Shown here: positions 47,525 to 61,063 of the stretch, piece after piece
How positions within the stretch are numbered: the stretch's first letter is position 1
Layout of the letters: each line of letters opens with the position of its first letter
Assembly: GCF_037038585.1 (NCBI RefSeq)
Contig: NC_092521.1
Coordinates: 74,006,898 to 74,070,897 of the forward strand
DNA: 64,000 nt
Origin: Patagioenas fasciata
Lineage: Eukaryota > Chordata > Aves > Columbiformes > Columbidae
Reading direction: 5' to 3'
Notes under the pieces: model-generated
Told to the model about the DNA's origin: nothing
The model's input: only the letters and a program-made list of their open reading frames with translations
The model's database searches: none
Position numbers and translations under genes: made by a program

Positions 47525-48869
47525 CCTAATTTCTAGTGTAATGCAGTCTAAAATACTGTTTCAGAAGTTCTCCCTAGGTTCCCACAAAACTCTGCCCTTT
47601 TTTTCAGGTGTATTTCCGGTGTTGCAGGTAGATTCCCTTCTCAGAGATGTGGCGTGGAGAGCAGGGCACAGAACAAGGACTTTGTGCTGGATGAATTTGC
47701 CTTGCCTTTTCAGGATGGAATTTTACCGAACTGATCAGCTTTCAGGAATCCTTCATGTAGAAAGGGCCAGATTATTGGTATTAATGGCCTTTTAAGCTAG
47801 ATAGTATTGATATTTTAATCTGAGGCCTTAAGATAGTGTTTTTCTTTCTGGTTTTGAAAGAACAACAAGCAATCAAAGGTAGAACACAAATACCCAGCAA
47901 AGCTCTCAGGCTTTACTGCTATTTTAAGATAGCTTTGGCTTGTGTACTGGTAAGACCAGCGTGCATATTTGAAATTCTAGCCTCTACAATGAAAAGACAA
48001 GCCCTCGGATACAGCCAGTGGTTTTGGAGCATGCTTGTCCTTTGCAAGTTGAATGTTAAACAATAACTTAAGACTCTACTGCACACTGGCTGTAGCTCTT
48101 GATGTCTTACACACTGGCTCCATTTTTTGACATAATTTTGGCAAGTGGAGGAACCTGGCAATCCTTCATGCTAGAGGCCTTAGCTCTAATAAAGCGCTTT
48201 AGTTATTAGCACAAGTAAATAGTTGTCCATTTGTGCTTCATTAATGCATATTAGTCATACAGTAAATACTGTCATGCTGGCAAGTTCCCCAGAATACTGA
48301 ATACTTCTGCACAGTTCAGGAGGGGGTTTCTGACAAAGTGGTGTTGGCACCTTTCTTGAAGAAGTTCTTGAAGCTATTAGTGTAGGAGAGTGACAGACCA
48401 TTATTTCAGCTCACGTGGGTTTTTGTAAAACTGATGCTTCAGTTAAGGCAAAGTAGTGTTTTTGATGAATTTTATGCTGTTGCAGTAGGCCCTTCTCAAG
48501 TTTGTAGTTAACTTCTACAGTCTTTAGCTTCATCTGAGGCAGAATGCTTTGGGCTGTCGAGTACAAATGAAGTGCCTGCTTTTCTGATAAAAATGACTAG
48601 ATACTCTAGAATTCCATAAGATTGTCCAGTATTGTAAAATGTTAACTAGATAACTGAAGAACCTAGCATGTGCAACATTATAAGGAAATCAAAAGGCAGC
48701 ACAATGGTCCATGTAAGTGTTTTGGTTTCCTGAGAAGATGAGACCTTAATATAAACAGTATAAAATTGTGAGCAGAAATGTCAAGTATGCTTTGTTCTTT
48801 GGAACACCCAGCATAGATTTACAAACTGCTTTTTTGTCCTTCGTGTGCCTGGCAATGACTTCCAGGAGA
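47525..48869. other. Intronic, nothing recognised
   Basis: No diagnostic motifs seen. Confidence 0.45.
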
Positions 48870-49340
48870 ACTTGCTCCATCGTGTTGCCAAAAACTAGGC
48901 AAGGCTGACCAGCTTCTGGTTCCTCCTATCCTTGTCCTTGCCAATTTTGAAAATGAATGTGATTTTTGCCTCTGTGGTTGTCAGGGTCCTCCTCTGATCA
49001 GTGACATTTGTTTGAAGATAAGGGGGAGCAGCCTCAGGGTAGTATTCGTTAGCATCTTCTAATGCATCCCATCTCATCCCAGGGACTTGGTCTAGCTAGC
49101 TTGTGTGATCCATAACTGTCCTTCACTGTGAGAAATTATGCTGACAGTATGCTCAAAGATGTGGGAAATGTGAGGATGAACTTTCCTAGGAAAAACTGAG
49201 GCAAAGAAGTTGCTGATCTTTTGTATCCTTAGATGCTGGGTCCTGTGCACAACTGAGCACAAAATAGATTAATATTAGCCATCTTTTTTTGCCCTTGCTA
49301 ACCTATAGAAGCTTTGCTTGTTGTTCTTGGAATACTTTGT
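48870..49340 (-). mobile_element. CR1 LINE, internal ORF2 (RT N-terminal) fragment
   Basis: The minus-strand translation over 48895-49077 aligns in order with the RT entry region of CR1 ORF2: a MHPRVL-like start (MRWDAL), then a segment for EVPEDW, then KITFIFKIGK for NVTPVFKKGK, then RNQKLVSL for NYRPVSL. Further right, 49160-49340 has weaker but collinear matches to the spacer between endonuclease and RT. The copy lacks both the 3' end and the catalytic core, so it is an internal fragment or was cut by deletion. It may continue to about 49550. Confidence 0.72.
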
Positions 49341-50369
49341 TTACTCCAGCTCTTCTGCTTGGGCAGTATCTCTGCTGCCCTCCATGTCTGGAGCGTGAAG
49401 AGGCAGAGCAGGTCAGGAAAGTTAGGGCTGACACAAGCCTTTAAATCCGCAAACTGTTTTACTGATTGTTTTATTGATTGTAAAGAGGCTGTGTTTGGCC
49501 TGGCAAGGCTAACATCTCCCTTGCCTGCCTGTGGGTTTTCTGTCTCTTCCACCCTCCTGGCAGGGGCATGAGCTGTCCGGGATTTCCTGGAGTGGTTGTG
49601 TGCAGACTGATGGAGAGCAGTGCCTGGGGGAGCCTGAGAGAAGACATCTTGACCCTACTGGAAGGAGACCACTGCCTTTTTCTGGAGGACATCTTGGCAA
49701 TGATGATGTCAGGAGGCAATGGCTATATCTGTGGCTGGTCTACCTCCATGGGCTTTTTCCCACAGTCCTGTGAGCTCTTGTCCTGTTCCACCTCTGCATA
49801 TCCTTCTTCTTGCAAAGCGTCTCTCTTGGGGTCATCCTTCCTTGACTGGCAAGGAAGCAAGAACTCCTTGGCAAGCCAGGAGTGGTTGCCATGAACACAC
49901 CATCATGACCTCACCTGTTGGAAGGATTTCTGCAGGATCATTTCTCAAGATCCTGTGTACATACACGTTCCTCCATGTTTCATGTGTTATTTGTACTTGT
50001 TGGATCACTTCAGTTACTTGATGTGTTAGATCACTGTAATGTTGCAGGTACGCATTTATTAATGCAGCTTATAGCATGTTTACCTGCCCACGCATACACA
50101 CTGAATTTATGTTAATTTTTTGTTCTTTTAAATGCATGACACACTCAGAATTTTTCAAGCCAAATATTAATGTCAACATTTGAGGCAGTCACCATCAGGC
50201 TTCTGGAGCTGGAGGCGCTTGTAGAGCCTATTTTTTTAAGGTGAACGTGAATTAAGACTTCAGTGTACCCATTTCTCTACTTCTGACCATACAGAAGTAT
50301 AGGGCAGCATGTTGTAAGTTTAATGGGAAAAATGCCTTCCTACATATGTGCTGATGAAATTTCTGCATG
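49341..50369. other. Intronic, GC-richer, origin unclear
   Basis: Bases 49350-49900 are more GC-rich than their surroundings and carry several overlapping frames on both strands. They might be an extension of the neighbouring CR1 (its upstream region), but I found no diagnostic motif. Confidence 0.35.
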
Positions 50370-50398
50370 AAATATAAATATATATATATATATATATT
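50370..50398. repeat. (AT)n microsatellite
   Basis: About 25-29 bp of AT alternation, running into a short T run. Confidence 0.92.
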
Positions 50399-50941
50399 TT
50401 TCTGACATTAGCAAGTGTTTAACAAAATGTGCTAAAGATGTTCTGAAAAAGGCATCTCTTGCAGTCTTGTTTTTTCTGGAGTCCATTATGTCCTCAAAAT
50501 GATGACAAACTGCTGGCTGTTGAACATTAATTGGCTGGATGGTTTAGTCGCAAACCATAACTGCTATGCTGGATGAGAGCAGATCGGAAAAATAGTTTTC
50601 CGACAGCGTATCTTTTAGAGCATGACTTGCCCTGCAGATTAAAATAAACCCAAACCCACAAGACCAGAGCCTTCTTATCAACTGTCCTGCTGGCCATCTC
50701 CTGCAACAGGGATGTTGACGCAATAACGTGTGTTATTAGGATGCAAGATTACACATGTGCTGTCAGTGTTGTGGTGGTGTACTAATGAACTCCCAGGTAA
50801 CTTGCCACAGTTAATTTTCTTGTTTTAACTAGATATGTAATGGTCTTCATTTCAACTGTATCCAGAAGGTGGCTTGTTCCTCTCACCCACAGCTTGCTTC
50901 TAAAGCTTAGTTCAAAGTTTTTTCTTCCTCATCCTACGATT

Positions 50942-50943
<2 letters not shown>

Positions 50944-50973
<30 letters not shown>
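50944..50973. repeat. Poly(T), 30 bases
   Basis: The longest homopolymer in the window. No AATAAA-bearing gene copy is evident on the minus strand to make it a retrocopy tail. Its length is likely polymorphic or unreliable. Confidence 0.95.
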
Positions 50974-50974
<1 letters not shown>

Positions 50975-52170
50975 ATCTCTGGTTTGGCTTTAATCTCAGT
51001 AGGAGTCTTTGACACTACCTTTATTCCATAGATCTGCATTTCTGGGGTAGAAAGAATAGCTCAACACTAAAGGAAGCAGTATAATAAATACTGATTGTGC
51101 TACAAAAGTTACCACCCTGAGCCCTGGAGTTAATCGCTGTCTCAGTAGACGCATGGTAGCTGCTCATGCACAAGATCATAGCCCCTTGGACAAATAACAT
51201 TGTTTTTTTTCTTCTCACATCTTAGCAGTGGTTTCAAGGAAGAGAAAAGAAGAAAAAGAAAGGCATTTCAAAGTCACTTTAATACTGATTTAACAACAGC
51301 TCATCTGATTGCTTCCTATTTCCTTGCAGCAAACAGTAGAAATCCATTTGCAGAAATGTTCTTCTGCTTCATAGCTGTAGTGTTTCAGCATTGCTGAAGC
51401 CAACACAATCAAATGTTGCACACATGGCAGTATTATAACTAGGATTTCTTGAACTTTTCTTCTTCTGTCTAACCAGCTTTGCAATTTCTGAAATCTCTCT
51501 CCATTTGGAGGCCCTATACCTGGGCAAGTCTTGTTTTGGGTGGTTTGCTTGTTTTGTTTCATATGCGGCCTGGGTAATTTTTGGCACGCTGCAGCTTCCT
51601 CCAGTAACATACTGGTAGTTTTGAAAGCTTTTTGATCTTTTGAGGCCGTAATATAGCCCAGTATTCAGAGGATTTGTGCAGAATTAAGGCAGCTGCTGCC
51701 ACTGACCATGTTGGAGCATTGCAGCATATGTTCTGATGTGTTGTGGGTAACTTTTTTGGATGTGTCCAGCAGGCATTAGCAAAATGTGGGGAGAAGGTGT
51801 ACAAAGTAAGTGGTCTCTTGACACACTTATGCTGTGAACAACTAGTTATAAAACAAAAGCAAAACCTTCAAAGCATAAAGAGGGAATTGACATGCTTACT
51901 TTTAGCAAGCAGGTTTTTTTCTGGGTGCTGGTTTGGGCAAAAACTAAAGATTTACGCTTTGTATTGGGTCTTCCTGGGAGAGCTTTAAACTTTACGCGTA
52001 ACCTGTTACTATTTAAATGTAAATTATTGAGTTTTTGTGAATTTTCTTCGTTTTAAGAATGTTAAGTCAAAAATATTTTCTTATAAAGCCATGTTTATGC
52101 TGGGCAACTGGTAGAGCTACCTCTTATAAGCTTGCTTTCCTCAAGGAGGACAAAACATGGCAGCCACTAC

Positions 52171-52173
<3 letters not shown>
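50974..52173. other. Intronic, nothing recognised
   Basis: No diagnostic motifs seen. Confidence 0.45.

Positions 52174-52204
<31 letters not shown>
52174..52204. repeat. (AT)n microsatellite
   Basis: About 15 uninterrupted AT units. Confidence 0.95.
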
Positions 52205-52209
<5 letters not shown>

Positions 52210-55200
52210 GAAACGTATCTAGTAATACTTGAACAAGCGTAGCAATTAAGCACATTTCATGTTGTACCTAGATTTCTGAAAATCAGAGGGAGATAGGTAA
52301 AGTATCCAGAGCACTGAGAGAAGTTCTCAGGCTAAAAGTACCTTTGAGCTGCTTGGGTTTTACTATAGTCACACTAATTACAGCTTTTTTTTTTTTTTAA
52401 TTTTAATTCTAATAAGTACACTGAAGATGAAGAAAATACTGCAATTTTCTTTTGTTTTGAGAAATGGGGATAAAGACAGTGGTGCACTGAAATATCCAGG
52501 ACGATCCCTGTTCTTAGTCTTAGCTTAATTTTTGTGTTCTTTCCAACTGCTGTGCATTGACAATTTGTACGTAGGCAGCACTGCAGCATGATTTGTATTA
52601 GAAATATTGTCCCACTATTTCTAACACTTGGGAGCAGTGGCTTTATGCATGATCTCTATAGAGCGTCACTGATGACGAATTCCTGTTGTTTTTTCTAAGC
52701 AAACAAACAAAAATAAAAAAACTGGAACATCAATGTGAAAGGTGTGGTGATGTGACTTTCTTAAAACTGCTGATCAAATGAGGTTCAAACCTGAGTATAT
52801 GCAGAAATACAGGGACCTTGTTTTATTGGCAATTGTTCGTAGTTGTGTGTGTGGTTTTTTTGTTTTGGGTGTGACTTTTTTTGTGTTGTTTGTTTGTTTT
52901 TCCCAAGGGCTTGCAAAGTAACCTATTACTGCAATGCAAGCAGTACAAAAGAACTATTTAAGTACCCTTATATTGTAGACTACTTCTTGCACTCCATTTT
53001 CTTTGTGTAAATTACATTACTGATTTGCTCTGAGAGTGTGGAACATTGCTGTTTGGTTAGAGGAGAGCATAGCTTTCTGTTCCAATACAAGATCTGATGC
53101 TGGGTTGTTAATCATGAAAAGGCATGATTGTTGTGCTTCAGAGATGTGTTTGTGATTTCTGTGGGTTTGTTTAATAGGTTATGGAGCTGTCATCTGAGGT
53201 GTATAAATCTTTACCCCATATCTGAGATTCTTAAATATGATATTTTTGGTAAGGCTTGCTGTTCTGGAGATGTGTAAGGAGCTAGTTCTGTATCCAACTG
53301 GAAGCAACTCACCTAAACTACAAATGTCCTTGTCTGAGTTGGGCAGCTAGTTCTGGAGCAGATTGCACCATGTAACAGGTAGACAGTTCTTTATCTAAGC
53401 AGAAAGCTGTGTAGTCAAGATAATCAGAATCACAAGTTTGATGAGATGGGACAGCCATTTCTAGGCCTAGTTAATTACTTATCTAGTGCTAAGGATCACT
53501 CTTCAGGGAGGGAGGGGAGGGGTATCAAGCACACCCTAAATTGCAGCAATTTGGAAAGCAGGGAGGTAAGGTCCATATTGCTGATAGTTGAAGCCAGTAG
53601 GGATAGTGAAGTATTCTTGTATATGAAGTTGTGCAACATGACACTTGAAATTAATCAGGCTTCCAGTTTGAAGTGAGTTTTAATGGTCTGTGTGAGCACA
53701 ATGGCTCTTCTCTCACAGGAGGCTAATCGTTTTACCAGCTCTGTCCAGGGCTGTGAAGAATCATCTTCACTTATTGGCCTGTTCAAACCCTCAGTTTGAA
53801 CTTGAAGCATGGAGAAGACAGAAGGGGATAGCAGCGTTGCCTTTAAGAAAGCAGACTCACTTTCAGATTGGATAAATTCCTTTACTCTGTGTTTCATGCT
53901 ACTTTCATTCCTTTTTTATAGTTTTATGTAATTCAAGTTATCTGGCTGGAGTTACTACTTCTCAAAGCAGAAAGATTTGAATATCTATTCTTAAAGGGAG
54001 CATATTTATGTTCTTCCTTCTCTACTCTCTCCCCAGGCATTAAACACACATATGTTGTTGCAGTGGAAGATCCCAGAGTCCATTTGGCTCATCCTTTTAA
54101 GCACTGAGCCTTCCAAGGTTAATGCAGGGCATCCTTAGCCTGCACTGGGACAGGCTGTACAAGAAAGTTCACAGAACGTCTCCCTTCAACTTGGTGCGAG
54201 GGTGCTGTCAAAACCTGACCCCCGAAGCCAATGTTCCTGGAAGCAGCTGGCTGGCAGCGCTGCTATAACCTGAGCTCTAGTAGATTTGATGCCAAGTAGA
54301 ACAGATGAGCTACCTTGTGTTTCACAGGTTTGAGCATGGGAGGGCAGTGGGTTGGAAAGGACCAAATATCCTGTACCTTCTTGTTGCATGTTACGACTTC
54401 CCCCAAAAGAACATGTGAAGATTTTTCTTTTTTCTTTTTTTTAATGTAAGCTAAAAAGGTAATTTTGAAGACATTACAGATGTGTTAGCAGGTGTGTGAC
54501 ATACTGAAATTTTCCACAGCACCTGGGTACAAATATTCCCATTACGTTTCTTTTCATCTTTCTGCTGAGAAAAGAATATAGTCTGACCATGTACTCCAGA
54601 AACTTGGACAAAACATAGAAAGTGACCCTGGTGAAAATTCTTGAATAAGCTAAGAGCAACAACTCATGTGGGTTGCCTTACTCCCTTAGATTGCATGAGC
54701 ATCATCCACTATAGTAGTTATGGATCATTACGTTCATTAGAGCCTTGCTGTGCTTTTAGCTCAATTTAATTGGTGAAATGTGTGTTATGTATCAGTTCTT
54801 TGATAAGAGAATGATGCAAAATTTCACTGAAAAGCTTCTTTAAAAAGAAAAGGAATCTGACATATTACTGTAGTTTATACTTTCTCAGAGTAACAAAACT
54901 GGATTATTTTTTTCTGTTGAATTCGTATTGGTAAATACAGTTCTCTCTCATAGAAAACATATTTTTCAGGGGCTTCATTGGTGGAGTTGGTATTGACTAA
55001 AACCAAAGAGCTTGGAACATGCAATAAATAAGGGTTTTGATACCTTTGTCAGTGGCAGTCCCTTGCCAGTGAGAGTGACTTACTTTGGAGGTAAGGCTAA
55101 CTGAAAATTAAGTACAAGCTAAAGATACATTATCAGGATCTATGGGGACCAGCAGTAGAAAGAGGATTTCCACATAAGCATGTAATTTTCTACTGTGAAG

Positions 55201-57859
55201 AATTTCCTAATATAAACTTCATTTATTTAATGGTGTTTTGTTAGAAATGAAAAGGAACGGAGTTTGTTTTTAAAAAAGAAGCAAAAAGGCATTTTATCAG
55301 GAAGTAACTGCTTCATTTTTGTAAGTGCTTGCTAGCTGAAGACAGCTCCAGGAAGTGATTGCTTTCACCAAGAACCTTGTACACTTGTTCTTTCTGTATT
55401 TCAAGACTTTATTTTAGCTGTAAACCATGTAAACTGTCTTTAACAGCCACGATGGTTTTAGTCTTATTAAAAATAGAACAAAGGCTTTAGCGTTTCTGAG
55501 CCTGTCAGTTGGATTCCCTCCGTACTAGCTGATTAAGAGACAGCAACCAGGATGGCATTGAATTTTTTTGTGCCATAATAGGTGGCAGTCTGATCCAAAA
55601 AGTGCACACTGTGGTAATATACTGTCCATTTTCTCTGTGCAGATTACTGGTAGACAGCTGAATTCTTGCAAAAGCAGTTGATACTAAGAGACGACTGCAT
55701 CTCATGAGAGACATTTAATTTGATGCAATTCTTGCCAAATTCTGGTGCAGTAGTGTTGAAAACCGTGATCATGCCAATTTTGCAAAGACCAGCCTAGAGA
55801 AGCTGAGTCTGTAAAGCTGGTGTCTATGCGTGCTGTAGAAGTGCATTGCTGAAGCTGTCAGCTACCGTGGTATGTTCCCTTCTGCCTTACCAGAGAAAAG
55901 CCTTTTATGAATAAACTGCTGCTACCAGATACTGTTGGAGGTTGCTAATTGTGGTCCAGCTCTTGCCAGAGTAATTGCTTTTTTTCTCTTGGGGTGGCTG
56001 AAGAGACACTTTGTTTTTGAAAAAGGAAGAAACTGGCTAGTAGGTAACAGTAGTTTTTGGTGTGAAACCAAACTGCCCTGATAGCAGTTGCAGTGCAGGT
56101 ATGACAAGTCCTGTAACTAGTAATCCTTAAAATAAATCTGAAACACCTTTATAAAAATAAATTTCTGGCTCAGCTCTAGCAGTATACTGTATAAACGTGA
56201 GAGTCTGTGAATTTACAAAGCTTTTTGTTGGTGTTGGAGAAGAAACCACTGATTTTGAACATGCACACTGCAGGGTTTTGGTGCTGACAACAGGGTCCAA
56301 CCCCCCAATTTTTTGCTGAATTGAAGGACTTTCTGGTCAGTGGGTTATTGAAATGAAGACAGGGGTCTGGAGGGAGTTCCTCCAAGGTCAGACTGGCAAC
56401 CCTTTCTGCCTTCCCCTGCATCATGGGATGTAATATAATTCCTGTGATTCCTTTTAACGGATTTCCCAGCCGCTGCAGAGACATAGACCGTGGACCCAGG
56501 TCTGTCTGTCCGTCAGTCTCATTTTCCTTCTTTATTTGCTAATTCCTGTTAATGTTATGTTTCTTGTAGCTATTGTATATGTTGTGTGGTGTGCTGGTAA
56601 GTCTGCAGAGAGTGGTATGGATATGTGGGTAGAAATAGGTCTGTGCACCCTGCCAGGTTATTATTGCATGATTTTGCTGATTTGCAGCAGCGAGGATCGG
56701 AGGTGCCACGGTGTCTTGAGAGGAATGTGCTTCTGCCTTTGCTGCTCCCGTAATCCCAAACTGGGCTTGTTTGCTCCTGGTCTCCAGGATTATCGCGTGC
56801 AGTCTTGACAGCCAGTACTGTAAAATCAGAATTCGTGCTGTTAGTGGCTTTTTTGCTTCAGGAGAGAGAGCGGGACTTCTGACAAAGCTAAGTGGCTTTA
56901 TTTTAAGCCCTTGTTTGTACAAGCTCTCTTAGCAATGGGAATGCTAAAATTCTAGGGTAACGGTTACTCTGTTGACTTACTGAGCCTTTCGCTTGGCTCT
57001 TACCTAGTCAAATGACTATAGTTAAGAGGCAGGAAACTTAGTTACAGGTCTTTAATTATGTAATATGTGTGTTGTCTGAAAATGCGCTTTAAAGTTTTTT
57101 GCCTGGTGTGCAAAGCCTGTGTTTTTTTATTTCTGTGACATGTTACGTAATGGCCCAGGGAAGATGTGGTTGGAGCTCTAGGAGAAGACAGTTAAAAATA
57201 TGGACTGTGTTTGAGTAAACTTGATAGCATTTTCAAAGCAGTGACTTTAGGCAAACCCAAGAGCCTTGCTCCTCCTTCACGACTGTACTTGGCACAAATT
57301 TCCTCTGGGGTGTCAGCAGGCTGAAAATATGTTGTATCAAAGAACTATCTGGTAGGGGACTGTGCTGCTGGTTTTTAGCCACTAGAAAGCCCAGTGACTT
57401 AAGGAGCGTCATGTGCATTACTGGCTGATCTAGACTGTGGAGTGTGGATTGGAGCTTCAACATTAGCCTGGGTCTGTCAGGTGGATTTCTTCCTGTAACA
57501 GCCTATGTGTTTGCATTCACAGGGCTAAGAGTAAAATTGAGTGACAGAACAGAGACTCTGTGGATGGCTGCATGTACCAGTAACCTATAGGAAAGATTGT
57601 TTAGGTGAATAGCTGGCTACTCAGCATTTAATCATAACTGAGTCTATTTTCCTCTTTGTACATTTGATGCTTTAAGTGAACCAAAGCTGCAAAATCATGG
57701 CATAAACAAGAAGCATTGCTTAGAAAACAATGCAGAAATTTACTTTACATACATGGAAATAGTCTTTTGTTTGGGAAGTGAAGAATCGTATGAAGTGGTC
57801 CTCAGAAGAAGTGCTGCTTCATCTGTTTGTTGCCAAAGGAAACTCCAGAAGCATGTTAA
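52205..57859. other. Intronic, nothing recognised
   Basis: A T14 run at 52385-52398 is the only clear simple repeat. The 80-codon minus frame at 53655-53897 has a protein-like charged composition but no recognised family and a poor acceptor. Confidence 0.45.
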
Positions 57860-58110
57860 GAATCACAGTACTGGGTCAGGTAAAGAAGTGTTCATCTAGT
57901 TCTGTATCTTTTGTGTAAGAGTAACAAGTTGCAGATACAAAGAGCCTAATTTCTGGAAGGACTCCCTTTTCTGCTTTTGGGACATGGAACTGTGCCCACT
58001 GTTTCACAGCCCTTGGGGAACACATCTTCAGTGAATTTTAACAACTGTGTTTTTCTGGAAACCTCTTATATTTGAACACTTTGCAATAATTTCCTCAGTG
58101 TGTGCTTGCA
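57860..58110 (-). mobile_element. Possible ancient CR1-type LINE 3' region
   Basis: ACTGGGTCAGGTAAAG, followed by GTTCATCTAGTTCTGTATC and GTTGCAGATAC, resembles the reverse complement of the 3' region of an old sauropsid CR1 lineage, whose consensus has a GGTCAGACCA...CCATCTAGCCCAGTATC string. The match is short and the remainder is only loosely similar. The family assignment is uncertain. Confidence 0.35.
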
Positions 58111-61008
58111 GAAGGTATTTCATTTTGCTTTACAGATGTTGCCTGAACAGAGTAAAGCTAAGGTGGTTCAAGTAATGACCTGGCTGATTTTATGCTCGAC
58201 TCGTTTAAAGACATTTACCTCTGTGTAGCCCTGCCAGGTAGGCAGTGAGCTCCTGGGGCGGCAGGAGTGTCTCTGTGCAAACCGAGGTGTATCTGCCTTG
58301 ATATTCTCCTAAACCGCAGTGGGACCCCTCAGCACGTCTGACTTGACTCACTGTTGTGCTGGACAGTGTACAAACATCAGAAGTATGTCATGATCTTAAT
58401 TTGTCGCCGTGGGACTGCTGGCATGAGTATGCGTGACTCTTGCTCAATTGAACCTTTTGTTAAGGGGCATGGCTATGTGGGTTTGTAGACAGCTACAGTA
58501 AATGCAAAACCAGGGACTGTTGTCTTGGTGGTCTGGATGTCCTCGGTCTGGCCATGCTCCCAGGAGTTTCCGAGAAGCTGTGCTGCTACTCGTAGCCTTC
58601 CTTCATCACATATACATCGAGTGGCTGCTCAAATTGGAAAAAGTTGAAGCCTTCAGTAAAAGGGGATTTCCAGACCTCTAGGGAAAGCTACTCTGTCTCT
58701 GCTAATGTCATGTCCCTTTCTTTACAAAGAAAGAGGCAGAAGGGAAGTATATATGAGAGCTTGTTGTTTGTACTTTATCTGCTTTTCTAAGTCCTGTTTA
58801 CCTGTAAGACTATCATAAATGACTGTCTGGATAACCTGTCCTGAAAGAACCAAGATGAGAGAAAAACAGAGCAGTGGCAACATGCTGGTCAGCCTAATGA
58901 TGCTGTCTTGTCCTGATACATACTCTTCTGAGCTGAACTGCAGGTGGGAACAGTAGCACTTAGAGCTATAGAAGTGACTAAAGAGCACACGTGCAGACAA
59001 CAGAGCTGCTATAGTATATGGCTGTCTGATTCTCTGATTAAAACACCAGATTTAAAGTTTTCTTTGATAACTGAAATGCTTATCATGCTAGCACAAACAG
59101 GAGCAAACATTGTATGTCATAGTTGAAGGAGTGCAACTTGAAAGGCTTGGTTATATATTGAAAAATAAATCCAGATTGTCCTGGTTACTGATACATAGAG
59201 ATAATACTGCCTATGAGTGGACTTTGGCTCTTAATGCGATGGAAGCATGTCACATTTTGCATCATGCAATGTAGGTTTACAAAAGGACACAGAAATCTAA
59301 CCTGTAATGATGGTGTGTCTGGCGATATGAAGTGCTGTTGCTTTAAAAGACTCTGGGAAAAAAAAAATAAACCCTGCTTCAGATCCTTGTAGCACTCTTG
59401 CTAGTCACTCAGTTAAGTCATCCTTGGTCACAGATGCTGACTGCCAGAGAAAATAGTACATGCAAACGAGTCAGCGAGGGCTAATGCTCAGCTAGCTTCT
59501 AAAAATACTACAATAGCTGGATGGTACAGTAAGTTAAGTAACATGCTTTAATTTCATATTGAGAGCATTTATTGGAAGAGGAGGGAGGGCTGGGGATTAA
59601 AACATGGAGCAGACACATGACTTACCAGGAGCCTGGTTTCAGCAGCAGTGGGGGGGACGGTGATGGACCAAAGCAGGTGCCCACCTTACTGAGGGCCTTG
59701 GCCATGGCCCCAAGTGGGGCCCAAAAATGAGGCCACTGGCATGGAGCAATTGTATAACTTCCCCCTCCCCCCTTTCTTCTTTTAACCTTGTTCCAGTGTC
59801 TATCTGATCTGTGCTGCAGCTGGCCAGGTGCCACTGTTTGTGCACAACGGACACAGACAGATTCTGGAGGGTCATGTGAAACTACCCTGAGCTCTTTAAA
59901 TCACACCGCCCTTACCTTTTCTCCTCTGCTACCTGCATTGCTTTAACAGGTGTGGCTTTGTTTATGCACGTCTGTCGCTTTACTTTAGCACTTGGGTTGT
60001 GCTGGCCCTCGGTGCCCGGAGGAAACCTCTGGTTCCACACTTTGCTCAAGCTGCAGGAGAACTCGTGGACCTTCTGGGCAGGGGTTTGCACCTAACAATA
60101 TGGGCAGGGGCATCAGCTTTGTAAAGGCAGCATTGGCAATCATTAGTCAATGAAACCTCTGCTTCTGAAAACTTTGATATATCTCACTGTGACTTTGGCA
60201 TAAGCTTTGTGAATAAGACCTGTGGTTCTCAGCATCTTCTGGTACAGCTGTGAGGTGATTCCAGAGAGGATGAATCCTATTCCTGTAAATTATTGGCAAT
60301 GGCTAGTTAAAAAAAAGGTCTGTTTTCATTGAAGAGTTACGGACTTGCAGCCAGCTCTAAGCCTGAAATAAGGTCTTCTGAGTTAAGTGTTTGTGTGTTA
60401 CTGCTGTGGGAAACCCAAGGGTAAAAAGATGCATCTTGGCCATATCCTGTCCTGTGTTACTACATAGTATTGCATGAATCCAGCCTTCCACTAGGGGCTT
60501 TTGTGTCTTGGTACAACTGGAGACACATTTAGGTGTGTAAGAAATAGCCTATAACTGGTTTTCTTGTTCAGCCTTTCGTTTATTTTGGGATGCCCTGTTA
60601 CCCTTCCCAGCTGAGAGGCAATAAGCAACTGCATCCATGCATCGGATATCCGGACTTGTTCCTGGGAAGTGGCACTACGGCTGCTAAACTGCGTCAGTGG
60701 GGTTTTATCTAGCCGGTATAAATATGTGACGTTGAATTGCATGGGAGGAAACGCACAAGGAAAGCTCTGCGCAAGGATGAAGGATGTTCTGCTGCTTTGT
60801 TCTTCATTCCTGCGATGTTCACCTCTCAACCTTTGTACTAGGTTTGAAATAACTGAAGAACAATAGACTTCGGCTTTAAGTTTTGACTGCAACTTTTCCT
60901 AGATAAGCATCTTCTCCCTACTGTTGTCCTTGAAGCCTTTGAAAGAATTATGGTAAACTTTCTGAGGAGCAGACTCTTAATTTACTATGTGCTTTCTGCT
61001 TCCTGCAG
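58111..61008. other. Intronic, nothing recognised
   Basis: No diagnostic motifs seen. Confidence 0.45.
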
Positions 61009-61063
61009 TGGCCTTCTCATGCTGGAAGTCCCTGAAATTTAAAATTGAGATGTTGTGGGCCAG
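61009..61063 (+). other. Candidate small exon
   Basis: A 55-nt segment with a strong acceptor (a pyrimidine-rich run ending CCTGCAG at 61008) and a donor CCAG|GTCAGT at 61064. One frame is open across it (AFSCWKSLKFKIEMLWA). It lies 1.8 kb before the better exon candidate at 62824. No protein similarity is recognised, so it may be a decoy pair. Confidence 0.22.

Noticed and set aside
50944-50973. T30 as the tail of a minus-strand processed pseudogene
   Set aside because: No gene-like sequence or AATAAA complement at the right distance is recognisable in the adjacent DNA. Kept as a simple repeat.
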